64,000 nt of DNA from Parapristionchus giblindavisi (lineage: Eukaryota > Nematoda > Chromadorea > Rhabditida > Diplogasteridae), in assembly GCA_943737045.1 (NCBI GenBank), contig CALSFV010000206.1, positions 850,001 to 914,000 on the forward strand, written 5' to 3'. Each line of letters begins with the position of its first letter. Positions within the stretch are counted from its first letter, which is position 1. Shown piece by piece: positions 1 through 52,174 of this stretch. A program made the position numbers and the translations under genes. The notes under the pieces were generated by a model that saw only the letters and a list, made by a program, of their open reading frames with translations, had not been told where the DNA came from and did no database searches.

Positions 1-171
1 GAGTGTACAGACAGACAGAGCGACAGACAATAGAAGAATACAACGGCGTGGAACAACGAGACGGGATGGATGAACTGAGAAAAGAATTCAATAATAAATT
101 AGTATACTTTTTCATTTATCTAAGAGAGATTACTGAAATGATTTATGAGACTACTGGATCACAGTGTAATC

Positions 172-1680
172 TTATGCGCAAAAAGATATAAGCAGGGTGG
201 GTTTGGTAGAGTATGTGATAAAACCTTTGACTTGCATAACAAATAGGTCCATCGGATAAATTTGCTCATACTGAAACAAGCTTTCGCTTTTGCTATATAT
301 TCTTTTAATTTATTTTATTTTTTGACTCCAAAATTTCCCTTATCAAACGCAAGAACGCCTTGCACACAGTTTCTGACACAGTCCTGGTCATACAAATAAA
401 AACATTTATCATGATATCTATTAATAGTGATCGTAGGTTCCCAGGAACTGTCGATCCTCCACCATGTATTGCCTCCTCGATTTTGGTCCTTCGATCAGGA
501 CAAATCGATAGAGATATGACCATCCGAGCGGACGTTCGGTGCACAGTTCCTGAATGATAAGCATTATTCGTTATTATTATGGGATACCCAGGCCTACACT
601 AACCCTCATTGTACAGATCTTTTGTCTTTTTTTTCTCGTGGTAGTATGAGCAAACGGAAATTGTATTGTAAAATACGAAAAATATATTCCGAATGGCATC
701 CCAGATGAGATAATACCACTAAACCTGTCGACAATATTGTATGAAATGTAAAAATGCAAATGAAAGATGAGAAATTTCGTAAATGCTGCGAAAATAATAA
801 CGAATGACTCAACGTACCACATGAAGAACCATGACGATGTACATGATTAGTATCTAAGTGAAAGTCATCAGTTCTCATCACCTTATTCACGAATCTCGGC
901 TCCACCTTCCTCCTCGCACACGTTGATTCTCTGGCGAAGACGTCGAACTGATACTGCGTGCCCTCCATCGTACTCTCCGATCGGACTTTGAGCAACTGAA
1001 AGGAACACCCAGAGATAATTTGAAACACTCCGCTCTGGCTACACTCTCTCGCTTTCTTTGTCTGCGAGAGAGTATTGCAAGAGCGGAAAGTAAACTTGCA
1101 ACTTGCTAGCTTGGGGTGTCCCTTTAAAGAAGACATTGCAAAGAATTTTTTTTTCAATTATAATTATACGCTTTTCATGATGATATTGGTTAGAAATAAT
1201 ACAGTAAATGAACGGGGCGCACCTTGACAGGAATGATGTGCCACAGTCCCCCCTGAGGTTCATCGTTGATTTTGTAGATGCCTGCCCATACAAGCTGCTG
1301 AAAACAGACCAATTCGAATTATGGTGCGATCAGGACCAATGATTGTGGCCCTATTAATTATCAATTGACCTACAGTAAGATGGGAAATTAATGAGAGAAA
1401 TTAATGATCTCATCAGTAGACAAACCCACATTGGATTTTTTAAAACAAAGTTCTTCTATAATGAAAGAGAGATTAGAATTTTATAACCATAATTCAAATA
1501 TTATTTTTCTTGATCGTTATTTCACCTCACTAACAGGAATCTTTCGTGAATAGCTGTCAAAAGAAATCATGAACTTACCATGAATTGCGGATCTTTGGGA
1601 TTCCTGTCCTTGTAGTGGTTGCCCCAGAGAAGGGATAAGGACGAATGCAGAGATAAGACGAAAATGACGGTGGAATACAT
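172..1680 (-). CDS. Secreted cystatin-like protein (cysteine protease inhibitor family)
   Basis: Read on the minus strand as exons 1579-1680, 1223-1297, 882-995 and, less certainly, 172-270. The first three join in phase 0 with TTTCAG-type acceptors and GTAAG/GTGCG/GTGATG donors. Exon 1 starts MYSTVIFVLSLHSSLSLLWG, a signal peptide. Exons 2 and 3 read VWAGIYKINDEPQGGLWHII followed by PVKLLKVRSESTMEGTQYQF and then a Ser-Thr-Cys, matching the strand-loop-strand and the GESxCKK region of type-2 cystatins. The family's inhibitory QxVxG loop is replaced here by a Ser-Thr-Met-Glu-Gly sequence, so strong papain-family inhibition is doubtful. The proposed last exon gives 32 residues to a TAA at 172-174, with only splice-site and phase support. 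A TTTTTAG acceptor 15 bases upstream of the ATG could be a trans-splice site. Family knowledge: secreted nematode cystatins inhibit cathepsins. Divergently oriented to the LARGE-like gene. Confidence 0.6.
271..881. other. Last intron of the cystatin-like gene
   Basis: No repeat or second gene recognised. It contains short inverted open frames around 305-557 with no domain match. If the 172-270 exon is wrong, the true 3' exon should lie here or off the left edge. Confidence 0.3.
1016..1129. repeat. Hairpin MITE family A, copy 1 (cystatin intron)
   Basis: Reference description of family A: about 110 bp, imperfect palindrome whose arms carry a GAAACTCTCCGCTCTGG-like segment and an inner CTCTCTCGCTTTCTTTGT / GCGAGAGAGTGT hairpin, bounded by GGGTGT-like ends. 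About 18 copies occur in this window in introns and intergenic DNA, none in an exon I could define. This copy lies between cystatin exons 2 and 3. Confidence 0.85.
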
Positions 1681-1701
1681 CTCTGCTGATCTAATCTAAA
1701 A

Positions 1702-1799
1702 ACGACGCCTCAAACTATTTTACTCTCTGGAAACACTCTCTCGCAGACAAGGAAACGAGAGAGCATTGTCAGTGAAATTACCTCGGGGTGAGACTTTAA
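1702..1799. repeat. Family A MITE, copy 2
   Basis: Sits immediately upstream of the cystatin start, in the space between the divergent cystatin and LARGE-like genes. The outer arms are eroded; the CTCTCTCGCAGACAAGG core hairpin remains. Confidence 0.75.
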
Positions 1800-2146
1800 A
1801 ATAATTAATTTTCGCGCGAGCGAAACAAGTGCGATTCATTTATCGACAGAAAAAAAGGGGAATTGACTTGTACCAGTTCAAGTGCTCGAAAGTGCATTAG
1901 AAAAACCGAAACAAACTATTTTAAAGGGTTCGAGTGGAATTACATCGAGTTTTTACTAAAGTAGTTTGCAAAGCCATGAGAGGCTAAAACAGAAATTCAC
2001 GTTGATCTAGATGAGATCCAATTATTTTCTCTTATTACCCATTACTAAAAAAAATTAAACAAGGAATCTATAATAATATCAAAGTAATACAGAAAAGTTC
2101 AAAGTGAAGTTGCATAGTCTTGCAGGTTGAACAACATCTATCTAAC

Positions 2147-2572
2147 AAGGGGATGCTCCCAGCTTGTCCTGGCCATATGAGTTGGCAATAGCATGACTAG
2201 AATCAGTTTTCGATGCTTATTACGAGTCCGTATTCAGTAAGTGCCTAATCGACCTCTGTTTCGAGAAAATCGGTATTGAAATTTGGCTTGTTAATTCGAA
2301 AATTCGTGTAGTTTCCCTCACAAACTATCTGGATTGTATCGGAAAGATCCGGTGATGAAAAGTAAACTACTGCGAGAGTTTATAGATGAGTTCACCAGCC
2401 CACCGGGACGGTTTACGCAGGAAACCACACGAATTTCCGAATAAAAATATCGATTTCCTCGAAACTCAGGTCGGCACTTTCTGAAAACGGATTCGTAATC
2501 AGCATCGAAAACTGATCCTAGTAGTGCAATTGTCATCTCATATGGCCAGGACAAGTTGCGAGCATCCCCTTG
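2147..2572. mobile_element. Foldback (long inverted-repeat) element, 0.43 kb
   Basis: Left end CAAGGGGATGCTC at 2147 is mirrored at 2560-2572, and the segment TTGTCCTGGCCATATGAG recurs inverted near 2540. The arms of about 200 bp are diverged, with a short centre near 2360. No transposase frame. It lies in the cystatin/LARGE intergenic region. Confidence 0.75.
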
Positions 2573-3749
2573 TAAAATTATGATAGCGCTCCTAGTAATA
2601 CAGAACAGACAAGAAATAAGCAACCACGAAAACTGTATGGGAACCGTATGATCGATCGAATCGAGTTGTGCCAATCAGCCGCACACACTGGTATGATGAT
2701 AGATGGTGATGAAGATAAGTTCCAGTTCGCGATTACTTGTCTCACTATCAATTCATCACGCGATTGTATCATGTATCTTGGCGCAGCTCGAAAAGGAAGT
2801 GGGGAGTAGACAGCTAAAGGTAAGGATACATCCAGTTATTCAAGGCACAGGAAGACCTACGGGAGAACGCTGCTAGGCAATTGTGAATTGGGCTGAGCAA
2901 TAATGTTATTGTCTACACACAAACAATTATGACATGTTGGAGAGTTTGGTTGCATCAGAATAAATGATATGGTCAATGTAACAATAAGATGAGATAAGTT
3001 TCACACAATTCATTTTAGTCATGATCACTTGCCATCATCGGTTTGATCTTCGTGGTAGGAGTAAAACATAAAAATATACAATAAATAATAAAGGCATAGT
3101 ACCAAGTAAATTTCAATCTCTCCTGGTTGACAATAGAATGCTGGACGAGAATCATAGGAGAGACTGGAAAGGATAGCAACATTTGCACAGAATATAGTTG
3201 TACGATACATTTTTATAAATATTTCTTTAGCGTCGATGACGCACTTATAATAGATAAAAAAATAAAATATATTTGCATCTTGTTGAACATTTGTTAAAGC
3301 TGTAGTCAACCAATCAATTTTATCAGACTCACACATTGGTGTGCTGGGATATGGTTGCTAACCATTGATATACGGTCATTGGTATTCTTGTAGTATTCAA
3401 TTAATTTTGCAATGCACTTCACAGGGTCTCATTTCGACAACCTTGATCATCCTCCATATAGCAGAGAGTTAAGCTCAAGAAAAATGGGTTTGAGTGACGT
3501 GTTATCCTCCTCGATCTATGGCGCCACTGCAACCTTCCAAGGAATGAGATAAGTATCCAGCCTAACGTATCCAACCTACGCCAATTCATTAAAGGATATA
3601 GTCACTTTTCCCGTTGGCTCTTTTGTATCGTATATTCATTTATTTGTTCTTGCCCTCTTTCAATATATATTCATGTCTATAGTACGTTTGTGATCTACTC
3701 ATTCTTGCTCTATGCAGTTGTATTGTTTCGTGTTCTCCGCTATTTTAGG
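2573..3749. other. Intergenic, no confident gene
   Basis: Contains a 103-codon minus-strand open frame (3025-3336) rich in hydrophobic residues, but no recognisable domain, splice context or codon bias. I see nothing else convincing here apart from possible upstream regulatory DNA for the two divergent genes. Confidence 0.3.
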
Positions 3750-4060
3750 GAGGCCAATAATTTGGTCGAAGTGAGGCCAATAATTTGGTGGACCGTAAAA
3801 GTTGACACTAAAATTTGGCTACCAGACAAGCCCCACTTTTAAAGTTGAGTCAATAATTTGGTGGTTGAGCCAATAATTTGGTTTGAAGTGGGGCTGTTAT
3901 TTTAGTCCAAAATTTTAGCCAAACTTTGGCCCAAATTTTAGCCAAACTTTGGCTAAAATTTTAGCTAAACCAAATTATTGACTCAACTTTAAAAGTGGGG
4001 CTTGTCTTGTAGCCAAATTTTAGGCACCCAAAAATGTTCGACCAAATTATTGCCCCCCCC
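3750..4060. repeat. Inverted/tandem repeat built on CCAATAATTTGG
   Basis: The motif AGGCCAATAATTTGG occurs four times on the left and inverted (CCAAATTATTG) on the right. The GCCCCACTTTTAAAGTTGAG segment at ~3830 is mirrored at ~3980. It combines internal direct repeats with an overall foldback, as in some MITE clusters. Confidence 0.75.
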
Positions 4061-4436
4061 CAAAAATTGCGGAGGGTGCAAGAGGAAATACAGAAGCTCC
4101 CGTGTATCAAACTCGTGGCCGATACCCACAGTCCCAATAATCCTTTTCTAGTATCAACATCTAGCATGATTACTTATATTTTTCTGTGCATTTTCGAGAA
4201 ACAATCGATTCCAAAATATCAAAATATACTATTTTCAATATAAAAATATCATGATTAGGTATTTTCAACTTATTAATGATGTTTCCCGCATTTTAAGAGC
4301 TCATTATAAAACGAAATCGGGGCCGGTATTGTGTTAAATCCATCGGAGATTCATTTGGCGATAACCGTCACCTCCTCTACCTTCAGTTCCAGAGCTGCTT
4401 CATCCCCTTTCTCACCATTTCCACGTTTTGATCTCT

Positions 4437-4511
4437 TGCTTCCTTTTCTCACCCTTCTCCGTTCTCGCTTCCTTTGCATGCGAGAGAATTTAGCCAGAGC
4501 GGAGAATTATT
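4437..4511. repeat. Family A MITE, copy 3 (partial)
   Basis: A half-copy with TTCTCCGTTCTCGC...GCGAGAGAATTTAGCCAGAG, about 110 bp upstream of the LARGE-like start codon. Confidence 0.7.
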
Positions 4512-4617
4512 TTTATTGTTATTCTTTATTCCATCAAATCACACATAATATTTTACTGTAATATCTTCAAATTATCTTGGAGTATGGCTCTAAATTCTGA
4601 TCTTAAATATATTTTAG

Positions 4618-16239
<11,622 letters not shown>

Positions 16240-16600
16240 AGAACTACATCGACTTTGGAACCCTGTGATCTTTGATCTTTGATCTTTGATAATTTTTACA
16301 ATTAGTTACCACAAAATCTGATATTATACGGGAATTAGTTGCATAGAAAAATATAACCAGATAAATCGTACTACTAAAGAAATGTGTTTTATGTAAGACA
16401 ATGATAGAAATATACAGGCAAAGAAGAACAAAACTACATAGGATAGCAAGTTACATACAACAATTTCTCTTGGAAATCTTATTGTATTGGTCGTATGTAC
16501 AATCGAATTTTCGAAAACATTAAGCATGGATTATATTTTAACGTAATACAATGGGCATTATAATCAAATTTCTTTAAAAAATATTTGCAAAATGTTTCCA
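16240..16600. other. Convergent 3' intergenic region (LARGE-like / TRPV)
   Basis: Only 361 bp separate the two stop codons, so the 3' UTRs probably abut or overlap. It contains three tandem GATCTTT heptamers at about 16264-16287. No canonical AATAAA was seen on either strand at a usual distance. Confidence 0.6.
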
Positions 16601-46229
<29,629 letters not shown>

Positions 46230-46235
46230 TTTGCC

Positions 46236-46251
46236 CGAGCCTATCCTGAAA
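46236..46251 (-). promoter_or_regulatory. Possible trans-splice acceptor of the TRPV gene
   Basis: The minus strand reads TATATTTTCAG ending 16 bases before the ATG. It can serve a spliced leader or a 5' UTR intron; the sequence alone cannot decide. Confidence 0.45.
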
Positions 46252-46530
46252 ATATAACTTTTTCAGTGACAAAAAAAAGAGAATGCATTATAGTTATCAT
46301 AAATTTATGCGATGTTCTTACAAAAACGCAATGACTATCATGTATCACTGTACTTTTTTGTGTCATCTAATGATCCTAATTTAAAAAAAATCTTTTATTG
46401 AAATTGCAGAGGTCTATTCATCGAGGAAAAAAGGTATGACCAATTTTGCGGATCCTCACGAGGTTAGACGCATTCTTTGCATACTAGAGAGGGTGGAGAG
46501 TAAAATAATAATAACATGGTAATCGAATAA

Positions 46531-46636
46531 AGGCACAACAGAGCTAATTTATATCTTTCCGTTCTTGTCATGCTCTCTCGTTTTCTGTGTATGCGAGAGA
46601 GTGTTGCAGAGCGGAGAGTTTCAAATTAGATCGGGG
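46531..46636. repeat. Family A MITE, copy 15
   Basis: About 300 bp upstream of the TRPV start; abuts the next MITE. Confidence 0.85.
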
Positions 46637-46637
46637 T

Positions 46638-46806
46638 GTGCACACAGAGAAAAAATTCCCTAGGAACGTCTCTCTACGGAATTCTTCCCTCATGGGTAAG
46701 GGAATTATTCCCTCATAGGGGACGAATTCCCTTACCTATAAGGAAGAATTCCGTAGAGAGACTTTTCTAGGGAATAATTCCTTTATAGACAATGGATTTT
46801 TCTGTG
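46638..46806. mobile_element. MITE with CACAGAGAAAAATTCC ends
   Basis: CACAGAGAAAAAATTCCCTA is mirrored by ATGGATTTTTCTGTG. The inner arms GTCTCTCTACGGAATTCTTC and GGGAATTATTCCCT fold almost perfectly. Confidence 0.85.
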
Positions 46807-47036
46807 GGCGCATTTAAGGGAACAGCGCGGTATCGCCACCACAAAACCAAAAGAACATCATGGTAAGTGAAGGAGTCATTGGAATTGTTTCGACGATGCC
46901 TTTACTTACTTACTTACTATTAACTGCGGAACCATAATTGGTAAGATAGACCGATAAATGAAATCAATCATGAAGTCCACTGAGCATCATGAAACCAGCT
47001 TTATGTGCCTTTCAAAAGTCTCGAAAAGAAAAAAAG

Positions 47037-47132
47037 ATTTGGAAACTCTCCGCTCTGTCACCACTCTCTCGCTTTCTTTGTCTACGAGATAGCGTGGCTA
47101 TAACGGAGAGCCAAATTAGCTCGAGGGGCCAG
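47037..47132. repeat. Family A MITE, copy 16
   Basis: Well-preserved stem in the TRPV upstream region. Confidence 0.8.
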
Positions 47133-47648
47133 TAACAACTTTCAAACAGAGCATTATAGTATAGAACTTGAGGCGCGGAAAATAATCGATGGATACTGTA
47201 CGCCGCGAGAAAAACAAGCTATAAAATGATTGCGAACCATTCTCATGGATTTACTCTATCTACATAACTATAAAGAACTCCACATTTCCCATTATCTCTA
47301 ATATCCCGTTTCACCGTCTGATTAATTGCTTTCTCTTCTTATGCTTGCTTACAATGTCTGTATATCACTCTATTCTACCTGTGGCATGTTCGATTCTTCC
47401 ATAAGGCTCTGAATATTATGTATTCAACTCTAGACAAAATCCAATTATCGAGAAAGAATAGGGAAAGCTACAAAAGGTGTGGAAGGAGAATAATATCACT
47501 GGTTCGAGCGTTGGAAGCCGATTTTCATGGAGCAGTGAAATATTTAGAAATGGTGTCCTTGTGTCCAGCGGTGTTCACCGGGTGTTTTATTCAGTGAATC
47601 ACAAGGACTCACACTTATCTCACTCACTCATTGCGACTCACAACGAGC

Positions 47649-47760
47649 GGCACACCCCGAGCTAACTTGATACTATCGGTTATGACAATGCTCTCTCTTT
47701 TTCTTTGTCTACGAGAGAATGTGGCCAGAGTGGAGAGGAAAATTAGCTGTGCATTTAAAA
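47649..47760. repeat. Family A MITE, copy 17
   Basis: Complete, with CACCCCGAGCTAACTTG and AATTAGCTGTGC ends. Confidence 0.8.
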
Positions 47761-47879
47761 TTGTACCTGACGATAGAGTCCATACGGGCGAAGGGCATAG
47801 TTGCACAAATGAAAGAATATATTCACTCGTGTACATTATCCCAGTGTATCGGTTGGCCCGCTTAATCTTGGGAGAATAA

Positions 47880-48109
47880 AATCTCAACTTCTCTCTATCT
47901 CTCCCTCCCTATTCCTCTCCTTTCCTCCCTCTCTTTATCTTTCTCTCCTTCTCTCTCTGCCTCCCTCTTTCTATCACTCTCTCTCTATCTCACTCTTTCC
48001 TTCCTCACTATCTTTCCCTCTCTCCACTTCTGTCCCTTCTTCTATCTATCTTTCTGTCTCTCCCTCTCCTCTCTTTCTCTCTCTCTCTCCCTCGCCTCTC
48101 CACAAGATA
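47880..48109. repeat. Polypyrimidine tract (CT-rich)
   Basis: About 220 bp of CTCTCT/CCCTCT/TTTCTC with few purines on the plus strand. Confidence 0.9.
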
Positions 48110-48273
48110 ATCATATGTCCTCCCTGAGAGAATATACGGAACAAGAGAAGCTGGAAGAGAAACCTGAGGGAATGTCAAACACGCAAAATTGGTAGGGCAG
48201 CATACTGAAAAATGAAGAATGTTCTTCCACGACATTACTACGGTCTTTCGGAAGTGGGCACTGAAAATTACTT

Positions 48274-50126
48274 ATATGAGACGAATCGCGAGAAAATCGA
48301 CCGTTTCGGAGGGTCCGCGGACATAGAAATTTCGACCCCCTGAAAAATTCAGATTAAGTACTTTGAACGATGCTCTATCGAACTGCGCTTTCCGAATTTG
48401 CATATCAGTTCTCATTTTCGAGTAGTGGTAGGTCAAAGTTGGCAGGTACGGTTTTTTTGGCTCGAGTGTGCGTCAGAAAAATGATCATAACTCCGTTCAA
48501 AATAATGATAGACACTTTTCCAAAAAAAGCATCGAAAGAGGAGATCTTGCGCAACATTTCCCAGTTGGTGACGTCATTTTTCGACCATGCTCCGGTGCTG
48601 GGCGGTCGGTTTTATGAAAAAGTGACGTAACTTTCCTAATCGGAAAAAGTGCACTTTTCTTCTATGCGCGTTTTGTTGCACCCATATGTGTCTAAAAATG
48701 ACCCAAGTTTCAGAGAATTTCCGAATTGGAAAAAAAAAGCGTTGATTTTAGTGACGCGACCTCGGACCTGTCAAAGGAAAGAACGGCTTATTCCTTAATC
48801 AAGAAACAGCAAAGGAGCTTAAATGACTCAAAAACATCCGAAAAAGCATTACGAGCTCAAAATACCCATATACGACAGTTATTTGAAACACAAAATCACC
48901 GAGTAACGAAAAATTTGAAAAAACCCATATTTTGCTTTTCCACGTGGAAAAAACGTCTCAGTAATGTTAATTAATCTTTATAATATTTCTTATAATGTTT
49001 TTGAACATTTATGTTTTTGGAAGTGAAGGCCTACCTGCTCTTAGAGCCGAGATATCCGCCATCGAGATTACACGCGCGCGCCCCAACTCCGCGCGATGTG
49101 TTGCCATAAAATGAACGTTTTCCAGCTCAGAATGACTCAAAACAACTTGTTTCATCATTCTTATCACGAAAAAATACCTTGGAACAAGTTTTCTGTGTCT
49201 GTAAAAATCAGCAAAAGATTTGGATCGAACCGGGGTTCGAACCCGCTCGGTGTTTTTAGAGCGGTACCTCTTTAGCTCTTTACCTTTACCATGGTAAAGA
49301 TGGCAACACATCGCGCGGAGTTGGGGCGCGCGCGTGTAATCTCGATGGCGGATATCTCGGCTCTAAGAGCAGGTAGGCCTTCACTTCCAAAAACATAAAT
49401 GTTCAAAAACATTATAAGAAATATTATAAAGATTAATTAACATTACTGAGACGTTTTTTCCACGTGGAAAAGCAAAATATGGGTTTTTTTCAAATTTTTC
49501 GTTACTCGGTGATTTTGTGTTTCAAATAACTGTCGTATATGGGTATTTTGAGCTCGTAATGCTTTTTCGGATGTTTTTGAGTCATTTAAGCTCCTTTGCT
49601 GTTTCTTGATTAAGGAATAAGCCGTTCTTTCCTTTGACAGGTCCGAGGTCGCGTCACTAAAATCAACGCTTTTTTTTTCCAATTCGGAAATTCTCTGAAA
49701 CTTGGGTCATTTTTAGACACATATGGGTGCAACAAAACGCGCACAGAAGAAAAGTGCACTTTTTCCGATTAGGAAAGTTACGTCACTTTTTCATAAAACC
49801 GACCGCCCAGCACCGGAGCATGGTCGAAAAATGACGTCACCAACTGGGTAATGTTGCGCAAGATCTCCTCTTTCGATGCTTTTTTTGGAAAAGTGTCTAT
49901 CATTATTTTGAACGGAGTTATGATCATTTTTCTGACGCACACTCGAGCCAAAAAAACCGTACCTGCCAACTTTGACCTACCACTACTCGAAAATGAGAAC
50001 TGATATGCAAATTCGGAAAGCGCAGTTCGATAGAGCATCGTTCAAAGTACTTAATCTGAATTTTTCAGGGGGTCGAAATTTCTATGTCCGGGGGGTGGTC
50101 GAACCTCTGGCGATTCGTCTCATATT
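48274..50126. mobile_element. 1.85-kb palindrome with a SINE-like centre
   Basis: ATATGAGACGAATCG (48276) is mirrored at 50111-50125. Arms of about 830 bp are almost identical (CCGCCATCGAGATTACACGC at 49059 and its inverse at 49331). Each arm holds the same 86-codon open frame (LYRTALSEFAYQFSFSSSGR...), in opposite orientation, with no recognised domain. The centre (about 49106-49300) contains SINE candidate copy 2. Intergenic. Confidence 0.9.
49120..49300 (-). repeat. SINE candidate with tRNA-like head, copy 2
   Basis: The minus strand has GGTAAAGAGCTAAAGAGGTA, CGCTCTAAAAACACCGAGCG and GGTTCGAACCCCGGTTCGAT, then the same body as copy 1. The head can fold an anticodon-like stem CGCTC/GAGCG and a T-arm GGGTTCGAACCC. 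Confidence 0.6.
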
Positions 50127-50145
50127 ATAAAATACATTTAGGAGA

Positions 50146-51600
50146 TACAGTAGCGACGAAAAGTATTCGCCAAAAATTTTGCAATGTCATAACTTTTGAC
50201 TCAGATGAGCAATCGGGCTCATCTTTTGGCAGTATACTATAGTACTAGTGTGCATTATATCCTACTCTCGTTGTTAAGATTCGTCGGTGTATTATTGTGT
50301 AGCGAGCCTGGAACCCCACTGTACTTACTCAGCGAAAATTATTTCCTCAGCCGGATTTTTCTGAGAGCTGCTTTTAACCGTGCATGAACAACATTTACTG
50401 AGGAGTAGAATCCGCTATGTGATCGATCTGAGCTAATTCATTTCTGTGAGAAAATCGAAATTTCCGACACCCCTGAAATTGGGCAAAATTTTCATAACTC
50501 TGTGTTCAGTGAAGCTACAGGCTCCAAACTGGGCAGAGATAATAGCCTATGAGTGATACAAAACCTGACCGAGTATGAGCCCGATCGGGTGAATTTTGAG
50601 AAATTTCGAAAATTTATTATACTCATTTTTTGAGATTCAGGAAGTACCTGGTCGGATTTATTTCGATTGAGTTCAAAAGCAAGATGTCTTCTATCTATAG
50701 TAGATAACCGTTTACTAGTGTTTCACGATATTTCGAGTTCTTTCAGAGAAGTTATGATCGGAGAAAAGAGGTAGAAAATATTTATGGCACGATTTTTTCA
50801 GATCATCCAAAAATTTAAAATGATTTTTATGAGACAAAAAGAGCATCAATGGCCATTCTATTATAGGGGATCATCTTCTGTCTTGATGATAATTGTCATG
50901 ACAAAGTATGAGCACAATCGAACAAGTCGCAATCTTTCGGAAAAAAATCTGAAAAAAAGATGCTAACTATTTTCTACCTCTTTTCTCCAATCATAACTTC
51001 TCTGAAAGAACTCGAAATTTCGTGAAACACTAGTAAACGGTTATCTACTATAGATAGAAGACATCTTGCTGTTGAACTCAATCGAAATAAATCCGACCAG
51101 GTACTTCCTGAATCTCAAAAAATGAGTATAATAAATTTTCGAAATTTCTCAATTCTCCCGATCGGGCTCATACTCGGTCAGGTTTTGTATCACTCATAGG
51201 CTATTATCTCTGCCCAGTTTGGAGCCTGTAGCTTCACTGAACACAGAGTTATGAAAATTTTGCCCAATTTCAGGGGTGTCGGAAATTTCGATTTTCTAAT
51301 AGGAATGAATTAGCTTGAATGAATACCATAGCGGATTCTACTCCTCAGTAAATGCTGTTCATACACTGTTAACAACAAGTCTCAGAAAAATCCGGCTGAG
51401 GAAATAATTTTCGCTGAGTAAGTACAGTGGGGTTCCAGGCTCGCTACACAATAATACGACGACGAATCTGAACAACGGGAGTAGGATATAATGCACACTA
51501 GTACTATAGTATACTTCCAAAAGATGAGCCCGATTGCTCACCTGAGTCAAAAGTTATGACATTGCAAAATGTTTGGCGAATACTTTTCGTCGCTACTGTA
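50146..51600. mobile_element. Tc1-type foldback with TACAGTAGCGACG ends
   Basis: TACAGTAGCGACGAAAAGTA is mirrored to 51600 and TA-flanked. Arms of about 650 bp are near-identical, with GGTACTTCCTGAATCTC-type blocks mirrored. Starts 20 bp after the preceding palindrome. Confidence 0.92.
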
Positions 51601-51721
51601 TATATTAGTTTTTTTTCAGAACAGACTTTAAAGATGGTGGCCCGCGAATATTCTTGTAAATCACTTCACCCCTCTTGCGCGAATGCAAAGTGATATGGGA
51701 AAAGTTAGCGCAGCCACACAT

Positions 51722-51803
51722 CTACCCCATAGCGCAGTGGCAAATGTTCAGACTCGTTACCCGTTTGACGCAAGTTCAAATCCTATTGCAGAATTTTCTC
51801 AAT
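51722..51803 (+). other. tRNA-like sequence (SINE head or tRNA pseudogene)
   Basis: CCCCATAGCGCAGTGGCAAA has an A-box and CAAGTTCAAATCCTATTGCAG a B-box at tRNA-like spacing. The acceptor stem does not close well, so this is probably not a functional tRNA. Confidence 0.45.
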
Positions 51804-52121
51804 TTTCAAAAAGCGCGCCTTTCCCTGCACAGGGCCTGATGGTTCAATCATGTTTCTAGCGATCAATAAGCTGAATCAGCATAAAACAAATAGTGTACTG
51901 TATGCAGAATATCTTTTGCTACCTTTCTGTCTTCACAGTTTGTTCACGAAAATATTCGTGGGACACCACCTTTAATGTAGTCATGTGATTCACCAACGTA
52001 TTACGGTATAATTAATTTTATCTTCCAGGTTTAATAGAAATGTATGACATTTAATGTTCCCCTGTTAGGATTGCGAATGCGATAAAGAAATTTGATCACC
52101 TGGAAAATGCATAAACGAGCT

Positions 52122-52172
52122 GAAGTTGAGGCAGTAGAGGTAGTGGGCGACATTATGCACCAACTGAAAGAT
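52122..52172 (-). other. Orphan exon-like segment resembling a GPCR seventh helix
   Basis: Minus strand, between CTTTCAG and a GT donor (C/GTTTATG), reads LVHNVAHYLYCLNFSS, with a strong exon look. Peptide-GPCR seventh helices often end ...YLxxLNSxxNPxxY, hence the suggestion. No neighbouring exon of a receptor was found within reach on either side, so it may be a gene relic. Confidence 0.3.
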
Positions 52173-52174
52173 CA

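Larger units (their letters stand above)
46807..48109. other. Intergenic region upstream of the TRPV gene, no gene recognised
   Basis: Two family A copies (listed) and a 220-bp CT-rich tract at 47880-48109. No confident exon. Likely contains TRPV promoter elements that I cannot identify by eye. Confidence 0.4.

Noticed and set aside
3025..3336. 103-codon minus-strand ORF
   Set aside because: No domain, no splice context, AT-rich chance length; kept only as a note.
48370..48630. 86-codon ORF in palindrome arms as a gene
   Set aside because: Occurs identically in both arms of a transposon-like palindrome and has no recognised family.
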